NCBI GenBank assembly: GCA_025352265.1
Contig: JANXTS010000077.1
Span: forward strand, 62,001 to 126,000
Source of the DNA: Variovorax sp.
GTDB taxonomy: Bacteria > Pseudomonadota > Gammaproteobacteria > Burkholderiales > Burkholderiaceae_C
Direction: 5' to 3'
Length of the DNA stretch: 64,000 nt
A program made the translations under genes and the position numbers. Position 1 is the stretch's first letter; the number at the start of each line of letters is the position of its first letter. This document shows positions 20,750 through 28,348 of this stretch, in pieces. The notes under the pieces were generated by a model. It did no database searches and was not told the origin of the DNA. It saw nothing but the letters and a program-made list of their open reading frames with translations.

Positions 20750-20807
20750 GAGTGCGCGCGAATTGGGGACGAAAAATCGTGAAGGGAAAGGAGTTGGATC
20801 AGCCGGC

Positions 20808-21773
20808 TTAGTCGCCGAACATTTTCTGCTTGAGCTCGCGGCGCTGCTGCGCTTCGAGCGAAAGCGTGGCGGTCGGTCGGGCCAGCAAACGACCAACACC
20901 GATCGGCTCACCGGTTTCGTCGCAGTAGCCGTAGTCGCCGGAATCGATACGCTGGATCGACTGCTCGATTTTCTTCAGCAGTTTGCGTTCGCGGTCGCGC
21001 GTCCGCAGTTCGAGTGCGTGCTCTTCTTCGATGGTGGCGCGATCAGCGGGGTCGGGCACTACAACAGTGTCCTCGCGCAGATGCTCGGTTGTTTCACCCG
21101 CATTTTCGAGAATGCCGCGCTTGAGTTCCTGGAGCTTCAGGCGGAAGAACGCCATCTGCTTGTCGTTCATGTACTCCGAGTCGGGCATGGCGATGACTTC
21201 GGCATCGACCAATTGTTCGGCCGTCTTGGTCTTCCAGTTGTTCAGCAGCTTCGGGTCTTTTTTGACCGCGACCGGCGGCGGCGGCACCAGAGCCGTCGAC
21301 ACGATCTGCGAAAAGCTCGACTTGGCGGCAGTCGAAGCGATCGATTGCGGCATCGACGGCACGGTGAGTTGCGACAGCCGCGACACACGGCCACCGCGCG
21401 CTGGCACGGGCGCGGCAGCGATGTTGGTGATCGGCATTACCGGGGTCGGCGTGGTGGGGAGGGTGGCAGCAGCCGTTTTTTTCATGGGGATCGCAGGAGA
21501 AGATGAATCGGCGGGACGACCCACCGATTTGGGAGGAGACGTGGAAGAAGACTTCTTGGAGGCCGTCGCGGTGGTCGTCGCTTTTGCGGACTTGTCGGAG
21601 ACGGCGACTTTCTTGGCGGGCGCGGGAGCCGTTGCCGAAGCTTTTTTAGTCGCAGACGCCGCCGGTTTGGAAGCCGGCGTCTTGGAGACGGCGGTCTTTG
21701 AAGCAGACTTGACCTGAACGACAGGTTTCTTCACGGTGGCTGGCTCCTTGGACGAATTGGAACGCGCTTTCAC
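20808..21773 (-). CDS. dksA: DksA-type RNA polymerase-binding regulator with basic tail and degenerate zinc finger
   Basis: DksA binds the secondary channel of RNA polymerase and, with ppGpp, regulates rRNA and amino-acid promoters. The C-terminal half matches DksA closely, including the coiled-coil tip DPADRA (241-246). Of the four zinc cysteines only the first remains: the positions read Cys284, Thr287, Ser305, Ala308 with the exact E. coli spacing. About 170 extra N-terminal residues are rich in Lys, Ala, Ser, Thr and Pro, like histone H1-type tails. The GTG start (VKARSNSSK) is preceded by a strong GGAGGAG ribosome-binding site 7 bases away, which fixes it. 321 residues. A promoter lies about 150 bases upstream. 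Confidence 0.93.
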   Translation of the reverse strand: MKARSNSSKEPATVKKPVVQVKSASKTAVSKTPASKPAASATKKASATAPAPAKKVAVSDKSAKATTTATASKKSSSTSPPKSVGRPADSSSPAIPMKKTAAATLPTTPTPVMPITNIAAAPVPARGGRVSRLSQLTVPSMPQSIASTAAKSSFSQIVSTALVPPPPVAVKKDPKLLNNWKTKTAEQLVDAEVIAMPDSEYMNDKQMAFFRLKLQELKRGILENAGETTEHLREDTVVVPDPADRATIEEEHALELRTRDRERKLLKKIEQSIQRIDSGDYGYCDETGEPIGVGRLLARPTATLSLEAQQRRELKQKMFGD

Positions 21774-21785
21774 GGGTGTCTCCTC

Positions 21786-21835
21786 CCACGTAATCAGGGT
21801 GCTCGCCCGTGGCGGCTCAGGGGTTATACCTCTGA
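21786..21835 (-). promoter_or_regulatory. Structured dksA leader (two possible hairpins)
   Basis: In the roughly 145-base leader of dksA a 7-bp hairpin (21817-21835, five-base loop, one G-U-type pair) is followed by CCACG/CGTGG (21786-21790 with 21808-21812), whose second arm ends right at the GGAGGAG ribosome-binding site at 21781-21787. This could modulate translation. It matches no riboswitch class that I recognise. Confidence 0.35.
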
Positions 21836-21922
21836 AAACGCGCCAAAAACTCGCTCTCTCCTGTACCGAAAGCCATACCCCAGCCCTAAAGGGACAAGGC
21901 ACGCCGCCGGAACAGGCGCGCG

Positions 21923-21949
21923 ATTGTATATAGAGAAGCGGAAAGTCAA
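21923..21949 (-). promoter_or_regulatory. Probable sigma-70 promoter of dksA
   Basis: On the minus strand, TTGACT (21944-21949) and TACAAT (21923-21928) are separated by 15 bases, slightly short but with good hexamers. The site lies in the 198-base gap between the cobW-type gene and dksA, about 150 bases upstream of the dksA start. Confidence 0.55.
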
Positions 21950-21971
21950 TGCGCCAAAAACAACAGACACC

Positions 21972-23024
21972 TTAAACCAGACACTGATCGAGGCCCTGTT
22001 CGAGAATTTCGCGCGGAAGTTCGATGCCGATAAACACCATGCGGCTCTGGCGCACTTCGTCCGCGCCCCACTCCGGCCCCAGGTCGCTGCCCATCAACTG
22101 GTGCACGCCCTGGAAGATCACCTTGCGGTCGGTGCCCTTCATGCTCAGCACCCCCTTGTAGCGCAGCATGCGCGGACCGTAGATATTGACGATGGCGCCC
22201 AGAAAATCTTCCAGCTTGGCGGCATCGAATGCGCGATCAGCGCGGTAGACGAAGCTTTTGACATCGTCGTCATGGTGGTGATGGTGGCCGTGGCCTTCAT
22301 GCGCGTGCGAGGGGTGGTCGCACTGCTCGCCCGCGGCGTGATCGTGCCCGGCATGCGCTTGGTCGTCTTCCTTCAGGAAGTCCGGGTCGATGTCGAGCTT
22401 GGCATTGAGGTTGAAGCCGCGCAGGTCGAACACGCTCTTGAGCGGCACTTCACCGAAGTGCACCTTCTGCTGAGGCGCGCGCGGGTTCATGTGCTTCAGA
22501 CGATGAATAAGCGCCTCGGTTTCTTCGGCCGAGACCAGTTCGCTCTTGCTGATGAATATCTGGTCGGCAAAGCCCACCTGGCGGCGCGCCTCCTGCCGGT
22601 CGTTGAGCTGCTGCGGCGCGTGCTTGGCGTCGACCAGCGTCAGGATCGAGTCGAGCAGGTAGCTCTCGGCGATCTCATCGTCCATGAAGAAGGTTTGCGC
22701 AACGGGGCCGGGATCGGCCAGGCCGGTCGTTTCGATCACCACACGGTCGAAATCGAGCAGGCCCTGGCGCTTCTTGGACGCCAGCAGTTGCAAGGCTTCG
22801 CGCAGGTCTTCGCGGATGGTGCAGCAGACGCAGCCGTTGCTCATCTGAATGATCTGCTCTTTCGACTCTGTGACGAGGATGTCGCTGTCGATGTTCTCTT
22901 CACCGAATTCGTTCTCGATCACCGCGATCTTCTGGCCGTGTGCTTCCGTCAGGATGCGCTTCAACAACGTGGTTTTGCCGGAGCCAAGAAAGCCGGTGAG
23001 GATGGTGGCGGGGATGAGGGCCAT
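21972..23024 (-). CDS. CobW/ZNG1-family G3E GTPase with His-rich loop
   Basis: G3E GTPases of this family deliver metal cofactors, often Zn, to client proteins or act in metal homeostasis. The P-loop GFLGSGKT is at residues 11-18, the metal-binding CXCC (GCVCC) at 64-68, Walker B at VVIETTGLADP and the guanine motif SKSE. A histidine-rich loop spans about residues 224-254, with more than ten His, and precedes the CobW C-terminal domain. 350 residues. It is monocistronic or loosely linked to dksA, and the metal is unknown. Zn is plausible because the neighbouring DksA has a zinc-free form of its finger, but this is inference. Confidence 0.9.
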   Translation of the reverse strand: MALIPATILTGFLGSGKTTLLKRILTEAHGQKIAVIENEFGEENIDSDILVTESKEQIIQMSNGCVCCTIREDLREALQLLASKKRQGLLDFDRVVIETTGLADPGPVAQTFFMDDEIAESYLLDSILTLVDAKHAPQQLNDRQEARRQVGFADQIFISKSELVSAEETEALIHRLKHMNPRAPQQKVHFGEVPLKSVFDLRGFNLNAKLDIDPDFLKEDDQAHAGHDHAAGEQCDHPSHAHEGHGHHHHHDDDVKSFVYRADRAFDAAKLEDFLGAIVNIYGPRMLRYKGVLSMKGTDRKVIFQGVHQLMGSDLGPEWGADEVRQSRMVFIGIELPREILEQGLDQCLV

Positions 23025-23147
23025 GAATTGCTCCGGTCGGGGGAAAGCGGGAAAGCTGAGAACGGGAAAGGCTCAAAGTTTAGCCAGCACGACTGCGCAG
23101 CGATGCGAAAAGGGCATCCATGCCCGTGCGTTGCGGCGGGGGTGATC

Positions 23148-24368
23148 TTATTTGCGTACGACAACCAGCCCCTTCAAGTACTCGCCTTCCGGAAACTCGA
23201 TCGTCATCGGGTGATCGGGCGCCGCGCCCAGCCGCTCGCTGATGTAGCCGTCGACGCTGGCATCGATGCCAGCCCCGGCCACGATCTTGTGGAACAGGTC
23301 GGCGCCGATGCCGCCCGAACAAGAAAACGTGAGCAGCACGCCGCCCGGCACCAGCAGCTTGAGTGCGAGCCGGTTGATGTCTTTGTACGCACGTGCGGCC
23401 CGCTCGGCGTGCGCGATGGTGGGCGCAAATTTCGGCGGGTCGAGCACGATCGCGTCGAAAGTCTGGCCTTCTTCGATGAAGCGGCGCAGCGTGGCGTTGA
23501 CGTCGGCATCGAGAAAGCGGGTGTCCGCGGCTTCGAAACCGTTGAGTGCCACATTGGCGCGCGCCATTTCCAGGGCGGGCAACGACGAATCGACCGACGT
23601 CAGCTCGGCGCCCCCGAGAGCACCGGCCGCCTTCAACCCGGCCAGTGCCGCAACGGTGAAGCCGCCCGTGTAGCAAAAGCAATTGAGCACGCGCCTGAAC
23701 TTTCGGTGCTGGGCGAGTTCGGCAAAGCGCTGGCGGCTGTCGCGCTGGTCGAGATAGAAGCCGGTCTTATGGCCGGTCGCAATGTCGAGCGACAGCTGCC
23801 AAGCGTGTTCCCGAATCGTACGGACCGTGTCTCCTGAACCGCCCCCCTCGTCCGCGCCGCGCAGCCAGCCCGTCGTCGGCTTCAGCCCTTCGCGCTCCCG
23901 GCCGTTGGCGTCGGACCGCTCGTAGAGCCGCGTGAGGCCCGTCGCCTTCAGCAGCGCGTCCACCAGCACGTCTTTCCAGCGCTCGACGCCAGCCGACAGA
24001 AACTGCGCCACCAGCGTGTCGCCGTAGCGGTCGACGATCAACCCCGGTAATCCGTCGGCCTCACCATGCACCAGCCGCATGCCGTCGCTCCGGATGTCGA
24101 ACAGCGCGCGCGCATCGACTGCCTTCCTGCACAGCGACGCCAGAAAGCCGGCGTCGATGCGCTGCGTTTCGACAAAGCTCCATGCTCGCGCCCGGATCTT
24201 CGAAACCGGGCTGAAGGCGGCCCACGCCAGAAACTGGCCTTCATGCGATTCGACGCGCACAGTTTCGCCCGCGTCGGCCGACCCGCGAGCAATAGCCGAT
24301 TCAAAAATCCATGGATGGCGGCGCTGCAGGGAGCGCTCCTTGCCGGGTCTGAGGCGAAGTATCTTCAT
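23148..24368 (-). CDS. rlmI: RlmI-like 23S rRNA (cytosine-5)-methyltransferase
   Basis: SAM-dependent methyltransferase of the RlmI/YccW family, which methylates C5 of C1962 in 23S rRNA. An N-terminal PUA domain (about residues 1-80) is followed by an EEHUD-type domain and a Rossmann methyltransferase domain with TGHKTGFYLDQR (198-209), CFCYTGGF (230-237) and the catalytic-region motif DPPKF (310-314). The second cysteine motif, TFSCSG, is present. 406 residues, close to E. coli RlmI (396). Exact target base not proven. Confidence 0.87.
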   Translation of the reverse strand: MKILRLRPGKERSLQRRHPWIFESAIARGSADAGETVRVESHEGQFLAWAAFSPVSKIRARAWSFVETQRIDAGFLASLCRKAVDARALFDIRSDGMRLVHGEADGLPGLIVDRYGDTLVAQFLSAGVERWKDVLVDALLKATGLTRLYERSDANGREREGLKPTTGWLRGADEGGGSGDTVRTIREHAWQLSLDIATGHKTGFYLDQRDSRQRFAELAQHRKFRRVLNCFCYTGGFTVAALAGLKAAGALGGAELTSVDSSLPALEMARANVALNGFEAADTRFLDADVNATLRRFIEEGQTFDAIVLDPPKFAPTIAHAERAARAYKDINRLALKLLVPGGVLLTFSCSGGIGADLFHKIVAGAGIDASVDGYISERLGAAPDHPMTIEFPEGEYLKGLVVVRK

Positions 24369-24432
24369 GCACCGATTGTCGACGCCATAAAGATCGCCTT
24401 CGGCAGAACCATTCAGCGCCTTCGCTGGAGCC

Positions 24433-25044
24433 TCAGCGATCGATCGGCCAGAGCCCGTCCAGCACGGAGCCCGCGCTGTTGACCGCGGCGCACACCTCGA
24501 CGACGGAAATACGCTTGTTGCTGGCCTGTCGGCGAATTTGCTCGTAGGCTTGGATGTCGGTCAGCCCCTGACGCTCGGCCAACAGCTTGACCGCGCGCTC
24601 GATCTCGCGCCGCGAGCGCAAGGCTTCTTCCAGCTTGGTCACCTTGAGCAACAGCCGGTCTTGGTATCCCTTGCTCGCGCGGGCCAGAATCAGTGTGCTC
24701 AACACGCCGGTCGGCCGAAACGGCTTGTTGATGACCGCCTGCGCATTCAAGTCGAGGATGCCTTTCAGCACCGTCGGATTCTCGTAGTCGACAAGAGCAA
24801 TCACCACTGCTTCGCAATCGACGCCGCTCCACAAGTGCTCGCTGCCGCGCTCGGCCGCCACGAATACGAAGACCACATCGATGGCGGCCGGCGGCGATGG
24901 CGGACACGGCCAAAGCGACTTCACGTTGCAGCCGATGCGGCGCAGCTGGTCGACCAGCACGTTGCAATCGGCGCCAGGCGGGTGGATCACGGCCACTGAC
25001 GTGCCGCGCAATTCATCGAAGAGACGCTTGATGCCGGAACTCAT
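24433..25044 (-). CDS. AmiR-like ANTAR-domain antiterminator
   Basis: RNA-binding transcription antiterminator. The N-terminal 120 residues form a pseudo-receiver domain without a clear phosphorylation site. A coiled-coil linker follows, then the C-terminal three-helix ANTAR domain (about residues 135-195) containing AVKLLAERQGLTDIQAYEQI and the basic helix RRQASNKRISVVEV. 203 residues, like AmiR of Pseudomonas. The start at MSSGIKRL was chosen because the longer frame overlaps the amiC-like gene. It is the last gene of the amide operon, 22 bases after the AmiC-like sensor, as in the Pseudomonas ami operon. Its likely RNA target is the leader at 33183-33280. Confidence 0.88.
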   Translation of the reverse strand: MSSGIKRLFDELRGTSVAVIHPPGADCNVLVDQLRRIGCNVKSLWPCPPSPPAAIDVVFVFVAAERGSEHLWSGVDCEAVVIALVDYENPTVLKGILDLNAQAVINKPFRPTGVLSTLILARASKGYQDRLLLKVTKLEEALRSRREIERAVKLLAERQGLTDIQAYEQIRRQASNKRISVVEVCAAVNSAGSVLDGLWPIDR

Positions 25045-25066
25045 TCGTAACCTGTCGTACTGGAAC

Positions 25067-26275
25067 TCAGTCGCCCGCAATATCGGCCAGACCATACATC
25101 GTCATGTAAGGGTCGGGCTTGATCACAGAGGTTGCCTCCCACGCAACGTCGAACTGGCCATCGGCACGTACCCGTCCGATGCGCGGGCGCAGCCATGCAT
25201 GCTGATTGTCGGAATCGATGCGCAGCTCCCCCGACGGCCCGTCGAAACTCACCTGCATGGCCGCGGCGACGAGCTTTTGCGTGTCGAGCGTGCCGCTCAC
25301 CTCGAGCGCACGCGCGAAAAGGTGCACCTGACTGTAGGCGCCTTCCGTGTACTGGCTGATCGGCAGGTCGTCGCCAAAGCGATCCCGAAACGCGGCGACG
25401 AAGCGTGCGTTGCCGGGCGTCTCGATCGATGCGAAGTACTTGGCCGACGTGAGGTGGCCGGTGCACAAGTCCGGGCCTACCGCCTTGATTTCGCCTTCGG
25501 CCATCGTGAGACTGGCAATCGGGGTCTGCTGCGGATCCATACCGAGCTCGCGGTAGAGCCGGTACAACTCCCGTCCGGGGCGACCCACCAGCGTCGAAAA
25601 GACAACGTCGGGCGCGGCCGCCTTGATCGATTCAACCAGCCGACTCACGCCTCCCGTATCCACCTGATAGTCCAGGTACACCTCGCCCGTGATCTCGCCA
25701 CCGTGCTGCTCGACCACGTCGCGCATGATGCGGTTCGATTCGCGCGGATAGATGTAGTCGGAGCCGACAAGGTGCCAGCGTTTGCGGCCTTCGCGCAGCA
25801 AAAAGTTCGCCAGCTGGAGGCTGTTCTGGTTGGGCGCCGCGCCGGTGTAGATCACATTCGGCGAAAACTCGAAGCCCTCGTACAACGAGCAATACCAGAG
25901 CAGTCCGTTGCGGCGCTCGATGGCCGGCAGTACGGCCTTGCGCCCGGCCGAGGTGTGGCAGCCAAAGATCACGCTGACTCCTTCGTCCTGCAGCAACTGG
26001 TCGGCCAGACGCCGGTACTCCGTCGGATCGGAGCCAGGGTCGAGCGCCACCGGCTCGATCTGCCTGCCGAGTACTCCACCGGCGCGGTTGATCTCCTCGA
26101 TGGCCAGCACCGTGCCGTAGAAATGTTCGCTCTCGGAAATGGCCGTGACGCCCGAACGCGAGAAGAGAACGCCAACGCGCCATGGATCGCCTGCTGGAGC
26201 GGCACCCGACGGTGCAGGGGCGCCGTGGCGTGGTTCCTTCCGAGGGTCGCTACGTAGGTCGTCGAGTGGCGTCAT
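25067..26275 (-). CDS. AmiC-like ligand-binding sensor (cytoplasmic)
   Basis: Type I periplasmic-binding-protein fold of the AmiC/urea-amide family. AmiC binds small amides in the cytoplasm and releases AmiR when an inducer is present. 402 residues. No signal peptide is present: the N-terminus is hydrophilic and Pro/Ala-rich (DPRKEPRHGAPAPSG), so it should act inside the cell as a sensor rather than as a transport component. The core starts at WRVGVLFSRSGVTA and includes EEINRAGGVLGR and GSDYIYPRESN. It overlaps the amidase by 4 bases (ATGA) and precedes the AmiR-like gene. It resembles the secreted binding protein at 31046, so the two may recognise related ligands. Confidence 0.88.
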   Translation of the reverse strand: MTPLDDLRSDPRKEPRHGAPAPSGAAPAGDPWRVGVLFSRSGVTAISESEHFYGTVLAIEEINRAGGVLGRQIEPVALDPGSDPTEYRRLADQLLQDEGVSVIFGCHTSAGRKAVLPAIERRNGLLWYCSLYEGFEFSPNVIYTGAAPNQNSLQLANFLLREGRKRWHLVGSDYIYPRESNRIMRDVVEQHGGEITGEVYLDYQVDTGGVSRLVESIKAAAPDVVFSTLVGRPGRELYRLYRELGMDPQQTPIASLTMAEGEIKAVGPDLCTGHLTSAKYFASIETPGNARFVAAFRDRFGDDLPISQYTEGAYSQVHLFARALEVSGTLDTQKLVAAAMQVSFDGPSGELRIDSDNQHAWLRPRIGRVRADGQFDVAWEATSVIKPDPYMTMYGLADIAGD

Positions 26276-27600
26276 GTCGTGATGGGCAAGTGACCAGCGG
26301 TGCCATCCGCCGCCATCGCAAGGGCTTTCTGCAAGGCCGCCGCGGCTTTCAACAGCAGGCCATCTTCACCCGGCGACCCAATCAGTTGAAGCCCCATCGG
26401 ATAGCCATTGACCCCAGCCGTACCCGGCACGCTCACGCATGGAGATCCGAGCAGGGTCCATGCCCGGTTGTATGTCGACGGCCCGGTGTTGGTGAACCCG
26501 TCGGGCGCTTCGTCCGGCGCGCTGGGCGTTAGCAGCAAGTCACAGGGCGCCAGCCAATCGGCAAAACGCGCACGGGCATGACGTGCAGTGGCCTGAGCAG
26601 CGGCGTAGGTCGCGTCGTCCACTCGACGAGCTTCGTCCAAGTAGTTGCGCAACTGCGAGGAGATGCCTTGCGGGTGACCCGATGCCCTATCGATATCACC
26701 GGCGAGCGAGCGCCAGGCCTCCCATCCTTGCACTGCGGCATGTGCGTGGAAAAGTGCCTCTGCCATCGGCGGCAGCTCGACCGTGCGAATCGTCGCACCG
26801 GCGCGGCGCCAAGCCTCGATGCCTTGAGCCATTGCGGCCGCCGCGCTCGGCGACACGCCGCCCCACGGATACGCCGCGGGCACGCCGACCGTCCAGTGCC
26901 TCGGCTCCGGCAGCGCAGCAAGCGCCAGCGGCTGGCCACTCAGCGCCTGCGCCAGCCAAGCCACGTCGCCGATGTCGCGCGCGAACAGCCCGACGGTATC
27001 GAGCGACCACGAAAAGCACTTGAGCCCGGCAGTCGGCAACAGACCAAAGCTCGGTTTGAAACCGACGATGCCGCAGTAAGAGGCCGGGCGGATCGTCGAG
27101 CCGCCGGTTTGCGTGCCGATGGCCCACGGCACCAGCCCCGCCGCGACCGCCGCCGCGGACCCGGCCGACGAGCCGCCGGGGGTGCGGCCGGGCGCGTTCG
27201 GATTGCGGGTGGCGGTCGGCTCGAGGTAGGCGAATTCGGTAGTGGTCGTCTTGCCGACGACGACACCGCCAGCGCTGCGAATGACGCCGACGATGGCGGC
27301 GTCGCTGCGCGGAGGCGCGAGGCCGGCGTACAACGGCGAACCATAAGCCGTCGGCAGCTCGCGGGTGTCGAAGATGTCCTTGACCGCGACCGGCAGTCCG
27401 GCGAGCGGCCCCACAGCGTGCGCTGCCTCGTCGACCGCGAGTCTGGCTTCGGCGAGGCAAGAGAAAGCACCGATCGCGGGATCGTATTGCGCGATGGCGG
27501 TTTGCGTCTGCTGCATGGCATTGGCCGCCGTCAGCTCGCCAGCTGAGACTTGGGCCAGCGCGGCGAGCGCGGTGGTGCGGGTCCAGATCGTTGATGTCAT
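26272..27600 (-). CDS. Amidase signature-family amidohydrolase
   Basis: Serine hydrolase of the amidase signature family, which hydrolyses amides to acid plus ammonia. The Ser-cisSer-Lys triad is visible: Lys74 in VAVKDIFDT, the Ser cluster 144-148 in PGGSSAGS, and nucleophile Ser168 in GTQTGGSTIRP. 442 residues, typical for the family. It sits between the transporter ATPase and the AmiC-like sensor, so the substrate is probably an amide imported by the same operon. Substrate unknown. Confidence 0.9.
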   Translation of the reverse strand: MTSTIWTRTTALAALAQVSAGELTAANAMQQTQTAIAQYDPAIGAFSCLAEARLAVDEAAHAVGPLAGLPVAVKDIFDTRELPTAYGSPLYAGLAPPRSDAAIVGVIRSAGGVVVGKTTTTEFAYLEPTATRNPNAPGRTPGGSSAGSAAAVAAGLVPWAIGTQTGGSTIRPASYCGIVGFKPSFGLLPTAGLKCFSWSLDTVGLFARDIGDVAWLAQALSGQPLALAALPEPRHWTVGVPAAYPWGGVSPSAAAAMAQGIEAWRRAGATIRTVELPPMAEALFHAHAAVQGWEAWRSLAGDIDRASGHPQGISSQLRNYLDEARRVDDATYAAAQATARHARARFADWLAPCDLLLTPSAPDEAPDGFTNTGPSTYNRAWTLLGSPCVSVPGTAGVNGYPMGLQLIGSPGEDGLLLKAAAALQKALAMAADGTAGHLPITT

Positions 27601-27625
27601 CGTCGTACCGTATCAGACGCGCGTA

Positions 27626-28348
27626 TCAGACGCGCAACTGGGCGCGGATGACTTCAGCCGCGCCCGGCGCACGCGTGTCGCCTTCGACCACGATCTCGCC
27701 GCGCTTGAGCACCGCGTACCGATCGGCGACGGCGAGCGCGAAGCCGACGTTCTGTTCGACCAGCAACATGGAGGTACCGTTGCGATCGCGCTCCTGCCGC
27801 AGCGCCGCGCCCACCCTGTCGATGACCGACGGTTGCAAGCCCTCGGTGATTTCATCGACCAGCATCAACGACGGCCGCGCGACGAGCGCACGGGCCACCA
27901 GCAGCATCTTTTGCTCGCCGCCCGACAGCGTGCCCGCACGCTGTGCCATGCGGCCTTGCATGAAAGGAAAGATTTCGTAGATCGCCGGCAGCCGGTCGTT
28001 CAGCAATGCGTCGCGTGCGAGACCGAGGCGCAGGTTGTCGTTGATGCTTAGGTCGACGAAGAGGGCCTGCTCTTGCGACGTATACGACACCGCAAGACGA
28101 GCGATGCGGTGCGCCGGCAAGGTGGTGATGTCGACGCCCGCCATCGAGATGCGGCCTTGGCGCTTGGGCAAAAAACCCATTGCCGATTTAAGCAGCGTCG
28201 TCTTGCCCATGCCGTTCTTGCCAAGCAAGGCGACGATGCTGCCAGCCGGCACGCAGAGGTCGAGGCCGCGCAGCACGATCAGTTCGCCGTAGCCTGCGCT
28301 CACGCCTTTCAGGGTCAGCGCGGATTCCTTGAAGAGCAACTCAGTCAT
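27626..28348 (-). CDS. LivF-type ABC transporter ATPase
   Basis: ATP-binding subunit of a branched-chain-amino-acid/urea/amide (HAAT) importer. Walker A GKNGMGKT is at residues 43-50, signature TLSGGEQKML, Walker B LMLVDEITEGL. 240 residues. The start at MTELLFKE is chosen because it overlaps the stop of the preceding fusion gene by 8 bases; the open frame upstream is shadow sequence. It should pair with the LivG-type ATPase domain of the neighbouring fusion protein to form the ATPase dimer. Confidence 0.93.
   Translation of the reverse strand: MTELLFKESALTLKGVSAGYGELIVLRGLDLCVPAGSIVALLGKNGMGKTTLLKSAMGFLPKRQGRISMAGVDITTLPAHRIARLAVSYTSQEQALFVDLSINDNLRLGLARDALLNDRLPAIYEIFPFMQGRMAQRAGTLSGGEQKMLLVARALVARPSLMLVDEITEGLQPSVIDRVGAALRQERDRNGTSMLLVEQNVGFALAVADRYAVLKRGEIVVEGDTRAPGAAEVIRAQLRV

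Noticed and set aside
21924..23837. 637-codon plus-strand open frame opposite the CobW-type GTPase
   Set aside because: Antisense shadow; the GTPase motifs on the other strand are unambiguous.
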